Source: Rhodospirillaceae bacterium (GTDB lineage Bacteria; Pseudomonadota; Alphaproteobacteria; CADEGL01). From it: 8,526 bases of DNA. A model generated the notes under the pieces. It had not been told where the DNA came from, ran no database searches, and saw nothing but the letters and a program-made list of their open reading frames with translations. The DNA lies in contig JABIRQ010000458.1 in NCBI GenBank assembly GCA_018699755.1, positions 1 through 8,526 of the forward strand. Direction: 5' to 3'. Shown one piece after another: positions 1 through 7,298 of the stretch; positions within the stretch are counted from its first letter, which is position 1; each line of letters opens with the position of its first letter. The translations under genes were made by a program, and so were the position numbers.

Positions 1-16
1 CGCCTGCGGCGGTCCA

Positions 17-37
17 CCCTCTCCCTATGGGAGAGGG
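17..37. repeat. Intergenic palindromic repeat, copy 1
   Basis: A perfect inverted repeat with 9-bp arms, CCCTCTCCC and GGGAGAGGG, around the triplet TAT. The same 21-bp core recurs at 59-79 in the opposite orientation (centre ATA). Palindromes of this composition are scattered in many copies between genes of alphaproteobacterial genomes, so this is read as a REP-like element. No coding function is suggested. It could form an RNA hairpin at the end of a transcript entering from the left, but no T-tract follows. Confidence 0.8.
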
Positions 38-56
38 TTCGATGGGGTCAACAAGG

Positions 57-114
57 CTCCCTCTCCCATAGGGAGAGGGAGGGGCCCGTCGCGCAGCGAT
101 GGGAGGGTGAGGGG
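57..114. repeat. Intergenic palindromic repeat, copy 2 with second hairpin
   Basis: This unit starts with an 11-bp perfect inverted repeat (CTCCCTCTCCC at 57-67, GGGAGAGGGAG at 71-81, centre ATA). A second stem follows: CCCGTCGC at 85-92 pairs with GCGATGGG at 96-103 through one G-T wobble over the 3-nt loop GCA. It ends in AGGGTGAGGGG. The two-stem layout followed by a G-rich tail is typical of dispersed intergenic elements in alphaproteobacteria. Together with copy 1 it makes a head-to-head pair. Its family assignment comes from memory of such elements, not from a database comparison. Confidence 0.75.
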
Positions 115-135
115 CAAGGTCTTGCCGAGCAATCG

Positions 136-172
136 CCGCACCACTGGTGCGGGCACGTTTTTCCGCTATCAT
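136..172 (+). promoter_or_regulatory. Possible operator dyad and -10 box before the permease
   Basis: A perfect dyad with 8-bp arms, CCGCACCA (136-143) and TGGTGCGG (145-152), is separated by one base. A TATCAT box (167-172; 5 of 6 matches to TATAAT) lies downstream, but the -35 position, which overlaps the right arm of the dyad, matches the consensus poorly. A weak core promoter with a dyad at -35 would suit an activator or repressor site for the permease gene at 270. The predicted leader would be about 90 nt. The regulator cannot be named from sequence alone. As RNA, the inner 6 bp of the arms could form a short hairpin, followed 5 nt later by five T residues, so a weak terminator for an upstream gene is the alternative reading. 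Confidence 0.3.
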
Positions 173-269
173 CCGGGGCTTCCTCGCGTCGCTGCACTCT
201 CGGCCGAGGGGTTCGTCCGGCGCCCGTCCCTGGCGCCCCGGACCCGATTCTCGACGGGAGGATTCCGCC

Positions 270-1597
270 ATGACCGATCATATTGCCCGGGGCGTCGCCC
301 TTCTTGCCCTTGTCGGCACCGCGATCTTGCTGCTGGCCGCGCCTGCCGACCCGGCGGGGCGGGCGATCGCCGAGGCGGCGGCCCTGACCCTGTTCACGGT
401 GACCTTCTGGGCGACCGGCGTGCTGCCCAATCATGTCACGGCGCTCGGCTTCTTCCTGATCGCGATCCTGTTTACGGCCGTGCCCGCGGCGGTCGTCTTC
501 GCCGGCTTCGAATCGACGGCCTTCTGGCTGGTCTTCGGCGGGCTCGCCATCGGCATCGCGGTCCAGCGCACCGGCCTCGGCGGGCGGCTGGCCCGCGCCA
601 TGGTCGGCGTCTTCGGCACCGCCTATTGGCGGGTCATCGCCGGGCTCGTCGCGGGGGGCATCGCCCTGGCCTTCGCCGCCACGACCGGCTGGGGCTGGAG
701 CCCGGCGGGCGCGGCCGGGCCGGCATGGTCCTGGCCATGTGCCTGGGCACCTTCATGCCGGCGGCCGGCATCCTGCCCTCGAACCTGGCCAATATGGTGC
801 TGATGGGCGCGGCGGAGACGGTGCACGGCGTCACCATCACCTATTTCCAGTATCTCGCCCTGCATTTCCCGATCCTCGGGCTGCTCAAGGCGGTCTTCAT
901 CGTGATCCTGACCGTGCGCCTGTTCGGCGAGGAGACGCGCCCGGTGGCGGAAGAGGCGGCGGCGCGCCAGCCGCTCAGCCGGGACGAGAAGGTGCTGGCC
1001 GCCATTCTGGCGGTCGCCCTGGCCTTCTGGGCGACCGATTTCCTGCACCATATCTCGCCCGCCTGGATTGCCCTGGCCGCCGGCTTCGTTTGTCTGCTGC
1101 CGGGGGTGCGGCTTGTGCCGCCCAAGGCCTTCGAGGAGGGCATGCATGTCGGCCCTCTGGTCTATGTTGGCGGCATATTGGGGATTGCTGCCGTGGTCGC
1201 CGAATCGGGCCTGGGCACGATCCTCGCCCAATGGGTGATCGATGCGGGCGCGCTGGCGCCCGACGCCCCGGTGCGCAACTACGCCAGCCTGTTCGGCCTC
1301 TCCACCCTGGTCGGCATGGCGGCGACGATCGGCGGCGTGCCGGCGATCATGACGCCTCTGGCGGGAGAAATGGCGCGGGCCGCCGAATTGCCCCTCGTCA
1401 CCGTGCTGATGACCCAGGTGCTGGGTTTTTCCACCATCGTCCTGCCCTATCAGCTGCCGCCCCTGGTGGTCGGCATGCAGCTCGGCGGCGTTTCCATGCG
1501 CGAGGGCGCGCGCCTGACCCTGCCGCTGGCAGTCGTGACCCTGCTTCTCGTCCTGCCGGCCAACTATTTCTGGTGGCGCGCCCTGGGTTATCTATGA
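270..1597 (+). pseudogene. SLC13/DASS-family permease, frameshifted and probably deleted
   Basis: This is an inner-membrane transporter of the SLC13/DASS family, whose members usually move dicarboxylates, citrate or similar anions with sodium. The start at 270 has GGGAGG at 256-261, 8 nt upstream. The first frame reads well from 270 to about 682 (about 137 codons; hydrophobic helices and the segment LPNHVTALGFFLIAILF). It then loses sense and stops at 803. The second frame takes over at about 683 (DRLGLEPGGRGRAGM) and runs to the stop at 1595-1597, with the C-terminal signature GGVPAIMTPLAGEMA and TQVLGFSTIVLPYQLPP. In relatives as I remember them, about 15 residues carrying the first conserved hairpin motif separate the ATTG and DRLG segments. 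They are absent here, so the defect looks like a 3n+1-base deletion rather than a single-base slip. Without that hairpin the product would be non-functional. A sequencing or assembly error is the main alternative. Substrate unknown. Confidence 0.8.
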
Positions 1598-1615
1598 GGG
1601 AGTTATCTATGAGGG
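1587..1615 (+). repeat. 15-bp tandem duplication across the permease stop
   Basis: GTTATCTATGAGGG occurs at 1587-1600 and again at 1602-1615, with a degenerate third copy (10 of 14 identical) at 1616-1629. The permease stop TGA lies in the first unit. The duplicated ATG overlaps that stop as ATGA (1594-1597) and opens a 10-codon frame (MRELSMRGCL) ending at 1626. This frame is most simply a by-product of the duplication, because no Shine-Dalgarno match lies at a suitable distance. Confidence 0.75.
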
Positions 1616-1640
1616 GCTGTCTGTGAGGCAGGGTCGGTGG

Positions 1641-1691
1641 CGACGGCTCGGACCGTCCGGTAGGATGGCCCGGTTCCTGGCGGAGCCGTCG
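1641..1691 (+). other. Long inverted repeat in the leader of the DUF1489 gene
   Basis: CGACGGCTC (1641-1649) and GAGCCGTCG (1683-1691) are perfect 9-bp arms. Inside them GGACCG (1650-1655) can pair with CGGTTCC (1671-1677) through one bulge, giving an extended hairpin of about 50 nt. It ends 2 nt before the weak ribosome-binding site AAGGG (1694-1698) of the next gene. No T-tract follows, so it is not an ordinary intrinsic terminator. It may slow 3' exonuclease decay of the permease message or influence initiation at 1703. Confidence 0.5.
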
Positions 1692-1702
1692 GCAAGGGCG
1701 GT

Positions 1703-2137
1703 ATGACGGTTCATCTCATCAAACTCAGCGTCGGCAGCGAGAACTTCGAGTCGATGAAGACCTATCAGGCGCGGCGCATCGAGGCGGCGCGCGAGGCCGG
1801 CCTGCCACCCTGGTCCAGCCACCACACACGGGCGATGCCCCGGCGCCGGGACGAGGTGCTGGACGGCGGCTCGATCTATTGGGTGGTCAAGGGCGTGCTG
1901 CTGTGCCGCAACCCGATTCGCGACTTGGTCCGTAAGGTCGACGCGGACGAGCGGCCCTTTTGCGCAATCCAATACGGACCGGAACTGATCCGCGTCGTGC
2001 CGCGCGCCCATCGGCCGTTCCAGGGGTGGCGCTATCTCGATCCGGAAGACGCGCCGCCGGATCTGGGCGAAGCCGAGCGCCAGGGCGAACCGCCGCCCGA
2101 GATGGCGGCCGAATTGCGCGCTCTGGGCCTGATCTGA
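1703..2137 (+). CDS. DUF1489-family protein
   Basis: This is a 144-residue soluble protein that I recognise as the DUF1489 family, a conserved alphaproteobacterial family with no assigned biochemical role that I know of. The pattern that shows it is an N-terminal MTVHLIKLSVG strand, a basic stretch with HHTRAMPRRRDE (about 34-50), then LDGGSIYWVVKGVLLCRN (about 52-70), and a C-terminal part with AIQYGPELIRVVPRAHRPFQGWRYL written over about residues 88-112 (key residues Y, E, P, W). The length is normal for the family. There is no signal peptide or membrane helix, so it should be cytoplasmic. The start at 1703 has a modest AAGGG 4 nt upstream and sits just behind a strong inverted repeat. It lies 105 bp after the broken permease and 102 bp before putA, all on the same strand. 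No functional link to either neighbour is visible. Confidence 0.85.
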   Translation: MTVHLIKLSVGSENFESMKTYQARRIEAAREAGLPPWSSHHTRAMPRRRDEVLDGGSIYWVVKGVLLCRNPIRDLVRKVDADERPFCAIQYGPELIRVVPRAHRPFQGWRYLDPEDAPPDLGEAERQGEPPPEMAAELRALGLI

Positions 2138-2176
2138 GGGGCGTGCGGCCTCGCATCCGGCGTCCGAGGGTGCCGG

Positions 2177-2205
2177 TTGGCGCTGGCTATGGTGGCGGCT
2201 AGAGT
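2177..2205 (+). promoter_or_regulatory. Candidate sigma-70-type promoter of putA
   Basis: TTGGCG (2177-2182) and TAGAGT (2200-2205) each match 4 of 6 consensus bases and are separated by 17 bp. Transcription would begin near 2212, leaving a short leader of about 28 nt before the GTG start at 2240 with its GGAGGAG. The matches are modest and such pairs arise by chance, but position and spacing fit. No clear operator dyad overlaps it. Confidence 0.35.
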
Positions 2206-2239
2206 GCGGTCCCGTCGTGACCTTCCGGAGGAGACCCAG

Positions 2240-5200
2240 GTGCAGAAGCCGCCGTCGATGATCTTCGACACGCCGCCCGCGGACCAGGGGCCCTTGCGCT
2301 CGGCGTTGACGGAGCTTTATCGCGCGGATGAAAACCGGGTTGTCGGCGATCTCGTGGAACTGGCCTCCCTCGATACCCAGGCGCGCAGCCGGGTCGAGGC
2401 CAAGGCGCGGGCGCTGACCGAGGTGCTGCGCCGGAACCGCCCGAAGGAAGGCGGCATCGAATCCTTCATGAGCGAATACCAGCTTTCCACCCAGGAAGGC
2501 GTGGTGTTGATGTGTCTGGCCGAGGCGCTGCTGCGGATTCCCGACGCGGAGACCGCCGACCGCCTGATCCGCGACAAGATCACGGCGGCCGATTGGGAGA
2601 GCCATCTGGGGCATAGCGAATCGATCTTCGTGAACGCCTCGACCTGGGCTCTGATGCTGACCGGCCGGGTAATCCGCCTGAACGACTACGAGGGCGAAAG
2701 CGTGGGCAAGGTCCTCCGCCGCCTGGTGGCGCAAAGCGGGGAGCCGGTGATCCGCCAGGCGGTGCGCCAGGCCATGCGCATCCTGGGCCGCCAGTTCGTC
2801 ATGGGGCGGACCATCGACGAGGCGCTGGACCGGGCCAAGGCCGATATCGTCAAGGGCTACCGCCACTCCTTCGACATGCTGGGGGAGGGGGCCCACACGG
2901 CGGCCGATGCCCAGCGTTATTTCGAGGCCTACGAGAAGGCCATCGGTCGGATCGGCGCCAGTGCCGGGCCCGGCGACGTTCATGCCCGTGCCAGCATCTC
3001 GGTCAAGCTTTCCGCGCTGCATCCGCGCTACGAGTACGCCCAGGAGGAGCGGTGCGTGCCCGAGCTTGCGGCGCGCCTGACCGCATTGAGCGCCCGCGCC
3101 AAGGCGGTCGGCATCGGCCTGACCGTGGATGCGGAAGAGGCGAACCGCCTGGACATGTCGCTCGACATCATCGAGCGCGCCTCGGGCGATCCTTCGCTCA
3201 AGGATTGGGATGGGCTGGGCCTCGCCGTCCAGGCCTACCAGAAACGCTGCACCGCACTGATCGACTGGGTCGCCGATCTGGGCCGGCGCCACGGCCGGCG
3301 CCTCAATGTGCGGCTGGTCAAGGGCGCCTATTGGGACACCGAGATCAAGCTGGCGCAGCTCGAAGGTCTCGACGGCTATCCTGTCTTCACGCGGAAGGCT
3401 TCGACCGACGTCTCCTATGTCGCCTGCGCCAAGCGCATGTTCGCGTCCCCCGAGGCGATCTATCCCCAATTCGCGACCCATAACGCGGTGACCTTGGCGA
3501 CGGTCCAGGAAATCGCCGGCAACAACCGCGCCTTCGAATTCCAACGGCTGCACGGCATGGGCGAATCGCTCTACGACCAGGTCGTCTCGCCGGGCGCGGG
3601 CGGCCTGCCGTGCCGCATATACGCGCCGACGGGCAGCCACGAGGACCTGCTGCCTTATCTGGTGCGGCGCCTGCTCGAGAACGGGGCCAACACATCCTTC
3701 GTGAACCGCATCGTGGACGACAATATGCCGCTCGACTCGCTGCTCGACGATCCGGTCGAGACCGTGCGCGGCCTGCCGTCCAAACCCCATCCGCGCATTC
3801 CCCTGCCGGTCGACCTGTTCGGGGTCGAGCGGCACAACGCCAAGGGCATCGATCTGTCGGACCGGGCCCAACTCGTCCCGCTGGGCGGGGCCATGGACAA
3901 GGCGGCGCAGGGCCCATGGAGCGCGTCACCCTTGGTCTCCGGGCGTGCGCCCGGCAAGGGCGGCGAGATGGTCTTCGACCCCTCCGACCGACGCCGGGCC
4001 ATCGGCACCGTGCAGGAAGCAACGGAGATGGATGTCGAGGCGGCCTTGACCGCAGCGGCCGCGGCGGCGCCGCGTTGGGACGCCACGCCGGCGGGCGAAC
4101 GCGCGGCTTGCCTGGAGCGCATGGCCGACCTGATGGAGGCCCATACGGCGGAGCTGATGGCGCTGTGCACGCGCGAGGCCGGCAAGTCGATACGCGACGG
4201 CATCGCCGAGGTGCGCGAGGCGGTCGATTTCTGCCGCTATTACGCGGTGCGCGCCCGCGCCGATTTCGCCGCGCCTCAGATCCTTCCCGGGCCGACTGGA
4301 GAGCATAACCAGATCGCCCTGCACGGCCGCGGCGTCTTCGCCTGCATCAGCCCGTGGAACTTCCCGCTCGCCATCTATTGCGGGCAGATCACGGCGGCCC
4401 TGGCCGCCGGCAACGCGGTGATCTCGAAACCGGCGGAGCAGACGCCCCTGATCGCCCATCGGGCGGTCCGGCTGCTGCACGAAGCGGGAGTGCCCAAAGA
4501 CGTCGTCCAGCTGCTGCCCGGACGGGGCGAGACGGTGGGCGCCAAGCTGGTCGCCGATCCGCGCATCGCCGGCGTCGCCTTCACCGGCTCGACCGAGACG
4601 GCGCGGTTGATCAACCGCGCCCTGGCCGCGCGCGACGGGCCGATCGTGCCGCTGATCGCCGAGACCGGCGGCCAGAACGCCATGATCGTCGATTCCTCGG
4701 CCTTGCCCGAGCAGGTCGTGCAGGATGCCGTCGTTTCGTCCTTCCAGAGCGCGGGCCAGCGCTGTTCGGCCCTGCGGGTCATGTTCGTGCAGGAAGACGT
4801 GGCGGACCGGGTCATCACCATGCTCAAGGGGGCGATGGACGAACTGGTCGTCGGCGATCCGGGCCTGTTGCGCACCGATGTCGGGCCGGTCATCGACGAC
4901 GACGCCCGCGCCTTGCTCGACGCCCATGTCGAACGGATGACGCGCGAGGCGAAGTTGCTTCACCGTGCGCCCCTGTCGGCGGAGGCAGAGCACGGCACCT
5001 TCGTGGCGCCGACGGCCTTCGAGATCGATTCTCTGGACCGCCTGGAGCGCGAGGTCTTCGGCCCCATCCTCCATGTCGTGCGCTTCCGCGCCGATCGCAT
5101 GGACAAGGTCGTCGAGGCGATCAACCGCACGGGTTACGGCCTGACCTTCGGCGTCCACAGCCGGATCGACGAGACGGTCGAGTATCTTTGCTCGCGGGTC

Positions 5201-5413
5201 GAGGTGGGCAACGCCTATGTTAACCGCAACATGATCGGCGCCGTGGTCGGGGTGCAGCCCTTCGGCGGCGAAGGATTGTCCGGCACCGGACCGAAGGCAG
5301 GCGGGCCGCGCTATCTGCACCGCTTCGCGACCGAGCGTGTGATCTCGATCAACACGACGGCCCAGGGCGGCAACGCGTCGCTGCTGTCCTTGCGCGAGGA
5401 GGAGGACAGCTGA
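2240..5413 (+). CDS. putA: Bifunctional proline dehydrogenase / P5C dehydrogenase PutA
   Basis: PutA oxidises proline to glutamate in two steps: an FAD-linked proline dehydrogenase passes electrons to membrane quinone, then an NAD-linked aldehyde dehydrogenase oxidises the semialdehyde. The GTG start at 2240 is chosen because GGAGGAG (2227-2233) lies 6 nt upstream; the product has 1057 residues. An N-terminal helical region precedes the PRODH barrel: ISVKLSALHPRYE (from 253), VRLVKGAYWDTEIK, FATHNAVT, RLHGMGE (436-442), YAPTGSHEDL (from 461) and RRLLENG (from 476). The aldehyde dehydrogenase half has ISPWNFP (703-709), FTGSTETA (781-788), general base Glu808 in AETGG and catalytic Cys842 in GQRCSALR, then EREVFGPI and QPFGGEGLSGTGPKAGG. 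It ends at NTTAQGGNASLLSL, as in the shortest PutA class, and lacks the N-terminal ribbon-helix-helix domain of the E. coli protein, so it cannot act as its own repressor. All key residues are present. No putP or putR lies alongside. Confidence 0.97.
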   Translation: MQKPPSMIFDTPPADQGPLRSALTELYRADENRVVGDLVELASLDTQARSRVEAKARALTEVLRRNRPKEGGIESFMSEYQLSTQEGVVLMCLAEALLRIPDAETADRLIRDKITAADWESHLGHSESIFVNASTWALMLTGRVIRLNDYEGESVGKVLRRLVAQSGEPVIRQAVRQAMRILGRQFVMGRTIDEALDRAKADIVKGYRHSFDMLGEGAHTAADAQRYFEAYEKAIGRIGASAGPGDVHARASISVKLSALHPRYEYAQEERCVPELAARLTALSARAKAVGIGLTVDAEEANRLDMSLDIIERASGDPSLKDWDGLGLAVQAYQKRCTALIDWVADLGRRHGRRLNVRLVKGAYWDTEIKLAQLEGLDGYPVFTRKASTDVSYVACAKRMFASPEAIYPQFATHNAVTLATVQEIAGNNRAFEFQRLHGMGESLYDQVVSPGAGGLPCRIYAPTGSHEDLLPYLVRRLLENGANTSFVNRIVDDNMPLDSLLDDPVETVRGLPSKPHPRIPLPVDLFGVERHNAKGIDLSDRAQLVPLGGAMDKAAQGPWSASPLVSGRAPGKGGEMVFDPSDRRRAIGTVQEATEMDVEAALTAAAAAAPRWDATPAGERAACLERMADLMEAHTAELMALCTREAGKSIRDGIAEVREAVDFCRYYAVRARADFAAPQILPGPTGEHNQIALHGRGVFACISPWNFPLAIYCGQITAALAAGNAVISKPAEQTPLIAHRAVRLLHEAGVPKDVVQLLPGRGETVGAKLVADPRIAGVAFTGSTETARLINRALAARDGPIVPLIAETGGQNAMIVDSSALPEQVVQDAVVSSFQSAGQRCSALRVMFVQEDVADRVITMLKGAMDELVVGDPGLLRTDVGPVIDDDARALLDAHVERMTREAKLLHRAPLSAEAEHGTFVAPTAFEIDSLDRLEREVFGPILHVVRFRADRMDKVVEAINRTGYGLTFGVHSRIDETVEYLCSRVEVGNAYVNRNMIGAVVGVQPFGGEGLSGTGPKAGGPRYLHRFATERVISINTTAQGGNASLLSLREEEDS

Positions 5414-5445
5414 GCGATCAGCGCGCACCCTTCACGCCCATAGGA

Positions 5446-5473
5446 CGCCCCGGCCAGACCGGTCCGGGGGGCG
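5446..5473 (+). other. GC-rich hairpin after putA
   Basis: CCCCGG (5448-5453) can pair with CCGGGG (5464-5469), and the stem extends outward by CG/CG across a two-base bulge and inward by CC/GG across a bulged T. It lies 33 nt after the putA stop and 33 nt before the next start. No run of T follows, so it could stabilise the putA 3' end or act in Rho-dependent termination, but an intrinsic terminator is not supported. Confidence 0.35.
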
Positions 5474-5505
5474 GCTCGCCCCGGTCAGGGACGGAGACAT
5501 GGGCC

Positions 5506-7284
5506 TTGAGCGACGCCGTGCGGCTAGGCCTCGACCATATGAAGGCGCGGCGCTTCAGCGATGCGGGGCGGATGTTCGAGCAGATACTCGCGCAGCGGCC
5601 CGACGATCCCGACGCCCTTCATCTTCTGGGCATGGCGCTGCACGAGCAGGGCCGTTCCGAGGAAGCCGTCGAATCGATCCGCAAGGCAATCGCCCGGCAC
5701 GACTCGGCGCCGGACTTCCACGCCAGCCTGGGGACGGTGCTGCTCAAGCTCGGGCGCAGCGGCGAGGCGGCGACCAGCCTGCGCCGCGCCGTCGAACTAG
5801 GCGGCGGCCAGCAGGGAGCGTATCGGAACCTGGGCACCGCCCTGATCCGGATCGGGGAGATCACCGAGGCCGGAAAGGCTCTGGGCCGGGCGGTCGAGAG
5901 CGACCCCGAGGATCCGGAAGCGTATTTCGCCCTGGGTTTCGTTCATGCCCGCCAGCGGGCCATGGACCAAGCGATCAAATGTTACCGCAAGACCCTTGAG
6001 TTGGCGCCGAATCATATCGGAGCCCTCAACAACATCGCCACCTTGCTGCAGACCAAGGACGAGGCCACCGAGGCGATCGGCTACCTTCAGAAACTGGTGC
6101 AGCTTCAGCCCAAATCCGCGATGGCTTTCTACAATCTGGGCCGCGGGTTGGAAGCGCTAGGCGAGTTGGATCTCGCCCTCAAGGCCTATGACCATGCCGT
6201 CGTTCTAAAACCCGATTTCGCTCAGGCCCATAACAATGGGGGCACCCTGTTGCAGCGCCAGCGGCGCATGCCGGAGGCGGTCGAGCGCTTCGAGCGGTCC
6301 ATCGCCGCCGATCCGGGCTATGCCAATGCGCGGTTCAATCGGGCGGTTTCCCTGTTGACCCAAGGCCGGTTCCGCGAGGGCTGGGAGGGTTACGACGCGC
6401 GCTTCCAGGTGCCGGAGCTGCGCCGCCTGGTTTCACCCCGGCCGTTCCGCCAACCCCGCTGGGAGGGACAGCCCCTCGCGGGCGAGACGATCCTGGTCTG
6501 GGGGGAGCAGGGCATCGGCGACGAGATCTTGCATGCCTCGATGATACCGGACCTGCAGGCGATGGGCGCCAAGGTCGTCGTGGAATGCGATCCCCGGCTG
6601 GTCGGCTTGTTCCGTCGATCCTTCCCCGGCGCGCAGGTCTCCGGCCGCGCGGATCCGCCGGAGGCCCCGACCAACGACCCGGCGATCGCTTACCAATGCC
6701 CGATGGGCAGCCTGGGGCGCTGGCTGCGCGACGATCTTGCGCGCTTTCCCGCCCATCGAGGCTACCTCCAGGCCGATCCGGGGCGGGTCGAGGGCGCGCG
6801 GGCCCGCTATGCCGAGCTCGGTCCGGGGCTCAAGATCGGTATTGCCTGGCGTACGGGCTCCCACGATCCCCGGGGGCGCAACGTGACGCTCCAACAACTC
6901 GAGCCGGTGCTTCAGCGCCAGAACGCGCATTTCGTCACCTTGCAATACGGCGATGTCGGCAATGAGCTGCACGAGTTGGCGGAGCGCAGCCTGGTGCGCG
7001 TCTATCGCGACCCGACCATCGATCCGACACGCGATCTCGAGGGTATCGCGGCCCAGGTCGCCGCCTTGGATATGGTGATCTCTACGACGAATGCGATTGC
7101 GCATTTCGCCGGGGCGTTGGGTACGCCGTCCCTGATCTTCGTTCCCTTCGCGCCCGACTGGTGTTGGTTGCAGTCGGGCGCGCGCATGCCCTGGTATCCG
7201 ACCATGCGGCTGGTGCGCCAGACGGCGCCCGAGGAATGGGCGACGACGATCTCCGGCGTCGCCGACGCCTTGGACGGACTTTAG
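5506..7284 (+). CDS. TPR protein with C-terminal GT9/heptosyltransferase-like domain
   Basis: This is a 592-residue soluble protein in two parts. Residues 1 to about 301 form eight to nine tandem tetratricopeptide units in regular 34-residue register (unit boundaries near 38, 72, 106, 140, 174, 208, 242 and 276), a scaffold for protein binding. Residues about 320-590 resemble the glycosyltransferase-9/heptosyltransferase fold: WGEQGIGDEI (332-341), GIAWRTGSH (445-453), then TTNAIAHFAGALGTP (527-541) and PDWCWL. Such TPR-transferase proteins are common in alphaproteobacteria, and some modify flagellin or other proteins with sugars. The acceptor and sugar here are unknown. The start is the TTG at 5506, with GGAG (5493-5496) 9 nt upstream. 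The ATG at 5499 is in another frame and too close to that site, while GTG 5518 and ATG 5539 would trim the first TPR helix. No sugar-biosynthesis or flagellar genes are adjacent. Downstream of putA by 92 bp, it may be read through from it. Confidence 0.88.
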   Translation: MSDAVRLGLDHMKARRFSDAGRMFEQILAQRPDDPDALHLLGMALHEQGRSEEAVESIRKAIARHDSAPDFHASLGTVLLKLGRSGEAATSLRRAVELGGGQQGAYRNLGTALIRIGEITEAGKALGRAVESDPEDPEAYFALGFVHARQRAMDQAIKCYRKTLELAPNHIGALNNIATLLQTKDEATEAIGYLQKLVQLQPKSAMAFYNLGRGLEALGELDLALKAYDHAVVLKPDFAQAHNNGGTLLQRQRRMPEAVERFERSIAADPGYANARFNRAVSLLTQGRFREGWEGYDARFQVPELRRLVSPRPFRQPRWEGQPLAGETILVWGEQGIGDEILHASMIPDLQAMGAKVVVECDPRLVGLFRRSFPGAQVSGRADPPEAPTNDPAIAYQCPMGSLGRWLRDDLARFPAHRGYLQADPGRVEGARARYAELGPGLKIGIAWRTGSHDPRGRNVTLQQLEPVLQRQNAHFVTLQYGDVGNELHELAERSLVRVYRDPTIDPTRDLEGIAAQVAALDMVISTTNAIAHFAGALGTPSLIFVPFAPDWCWLQSGARMPWYPTMRLVRQTAPEEWATTISGVADALDGL

Positions 7285-7298
7285 GAACGGATTTGCAG

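Noticed and set aside
739..1626. A 295-codon plus-strand frame overlapping the permease
   Set aside because: Composition is Arg/Gly/Ala/Asp-rich without hydrophobic helices, whereas the overlapping frame that ends at 1597 gives clear membrane segments and family motifs.
1607..3871. A 754-codon open frame on the minus strand
   Set aside because: It lies antisense to DUF1489 and the first half of putA, both of which have clear family motifs. Its translation is rich in Arg, Gly, His and Gln with no recognisable domain, as expected of a GC-driven shadow frame.
3926..5428. A 500-codon open frame on the minus strand
   Set aside because: It is antisense to the aldehyde dehydrogenase half of putA, has low-complexity Arg/Gly/His/Asp composition and no supporting ribosome-binding site or motif.
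5446..5473. Intrinsic terminator after putA
   Set aside because: The stem is strong but no T-run follows it, so it is listed only as a hairpin.
5499..5999. A 166-codon frame starting with ATG just before the TPR gene
   Set aside because: Its Shine-Dalgarno spacing is only 2 nt and the translation is Arg-rich without repeats, while the overlapping frame shows regular TPR periodicity.
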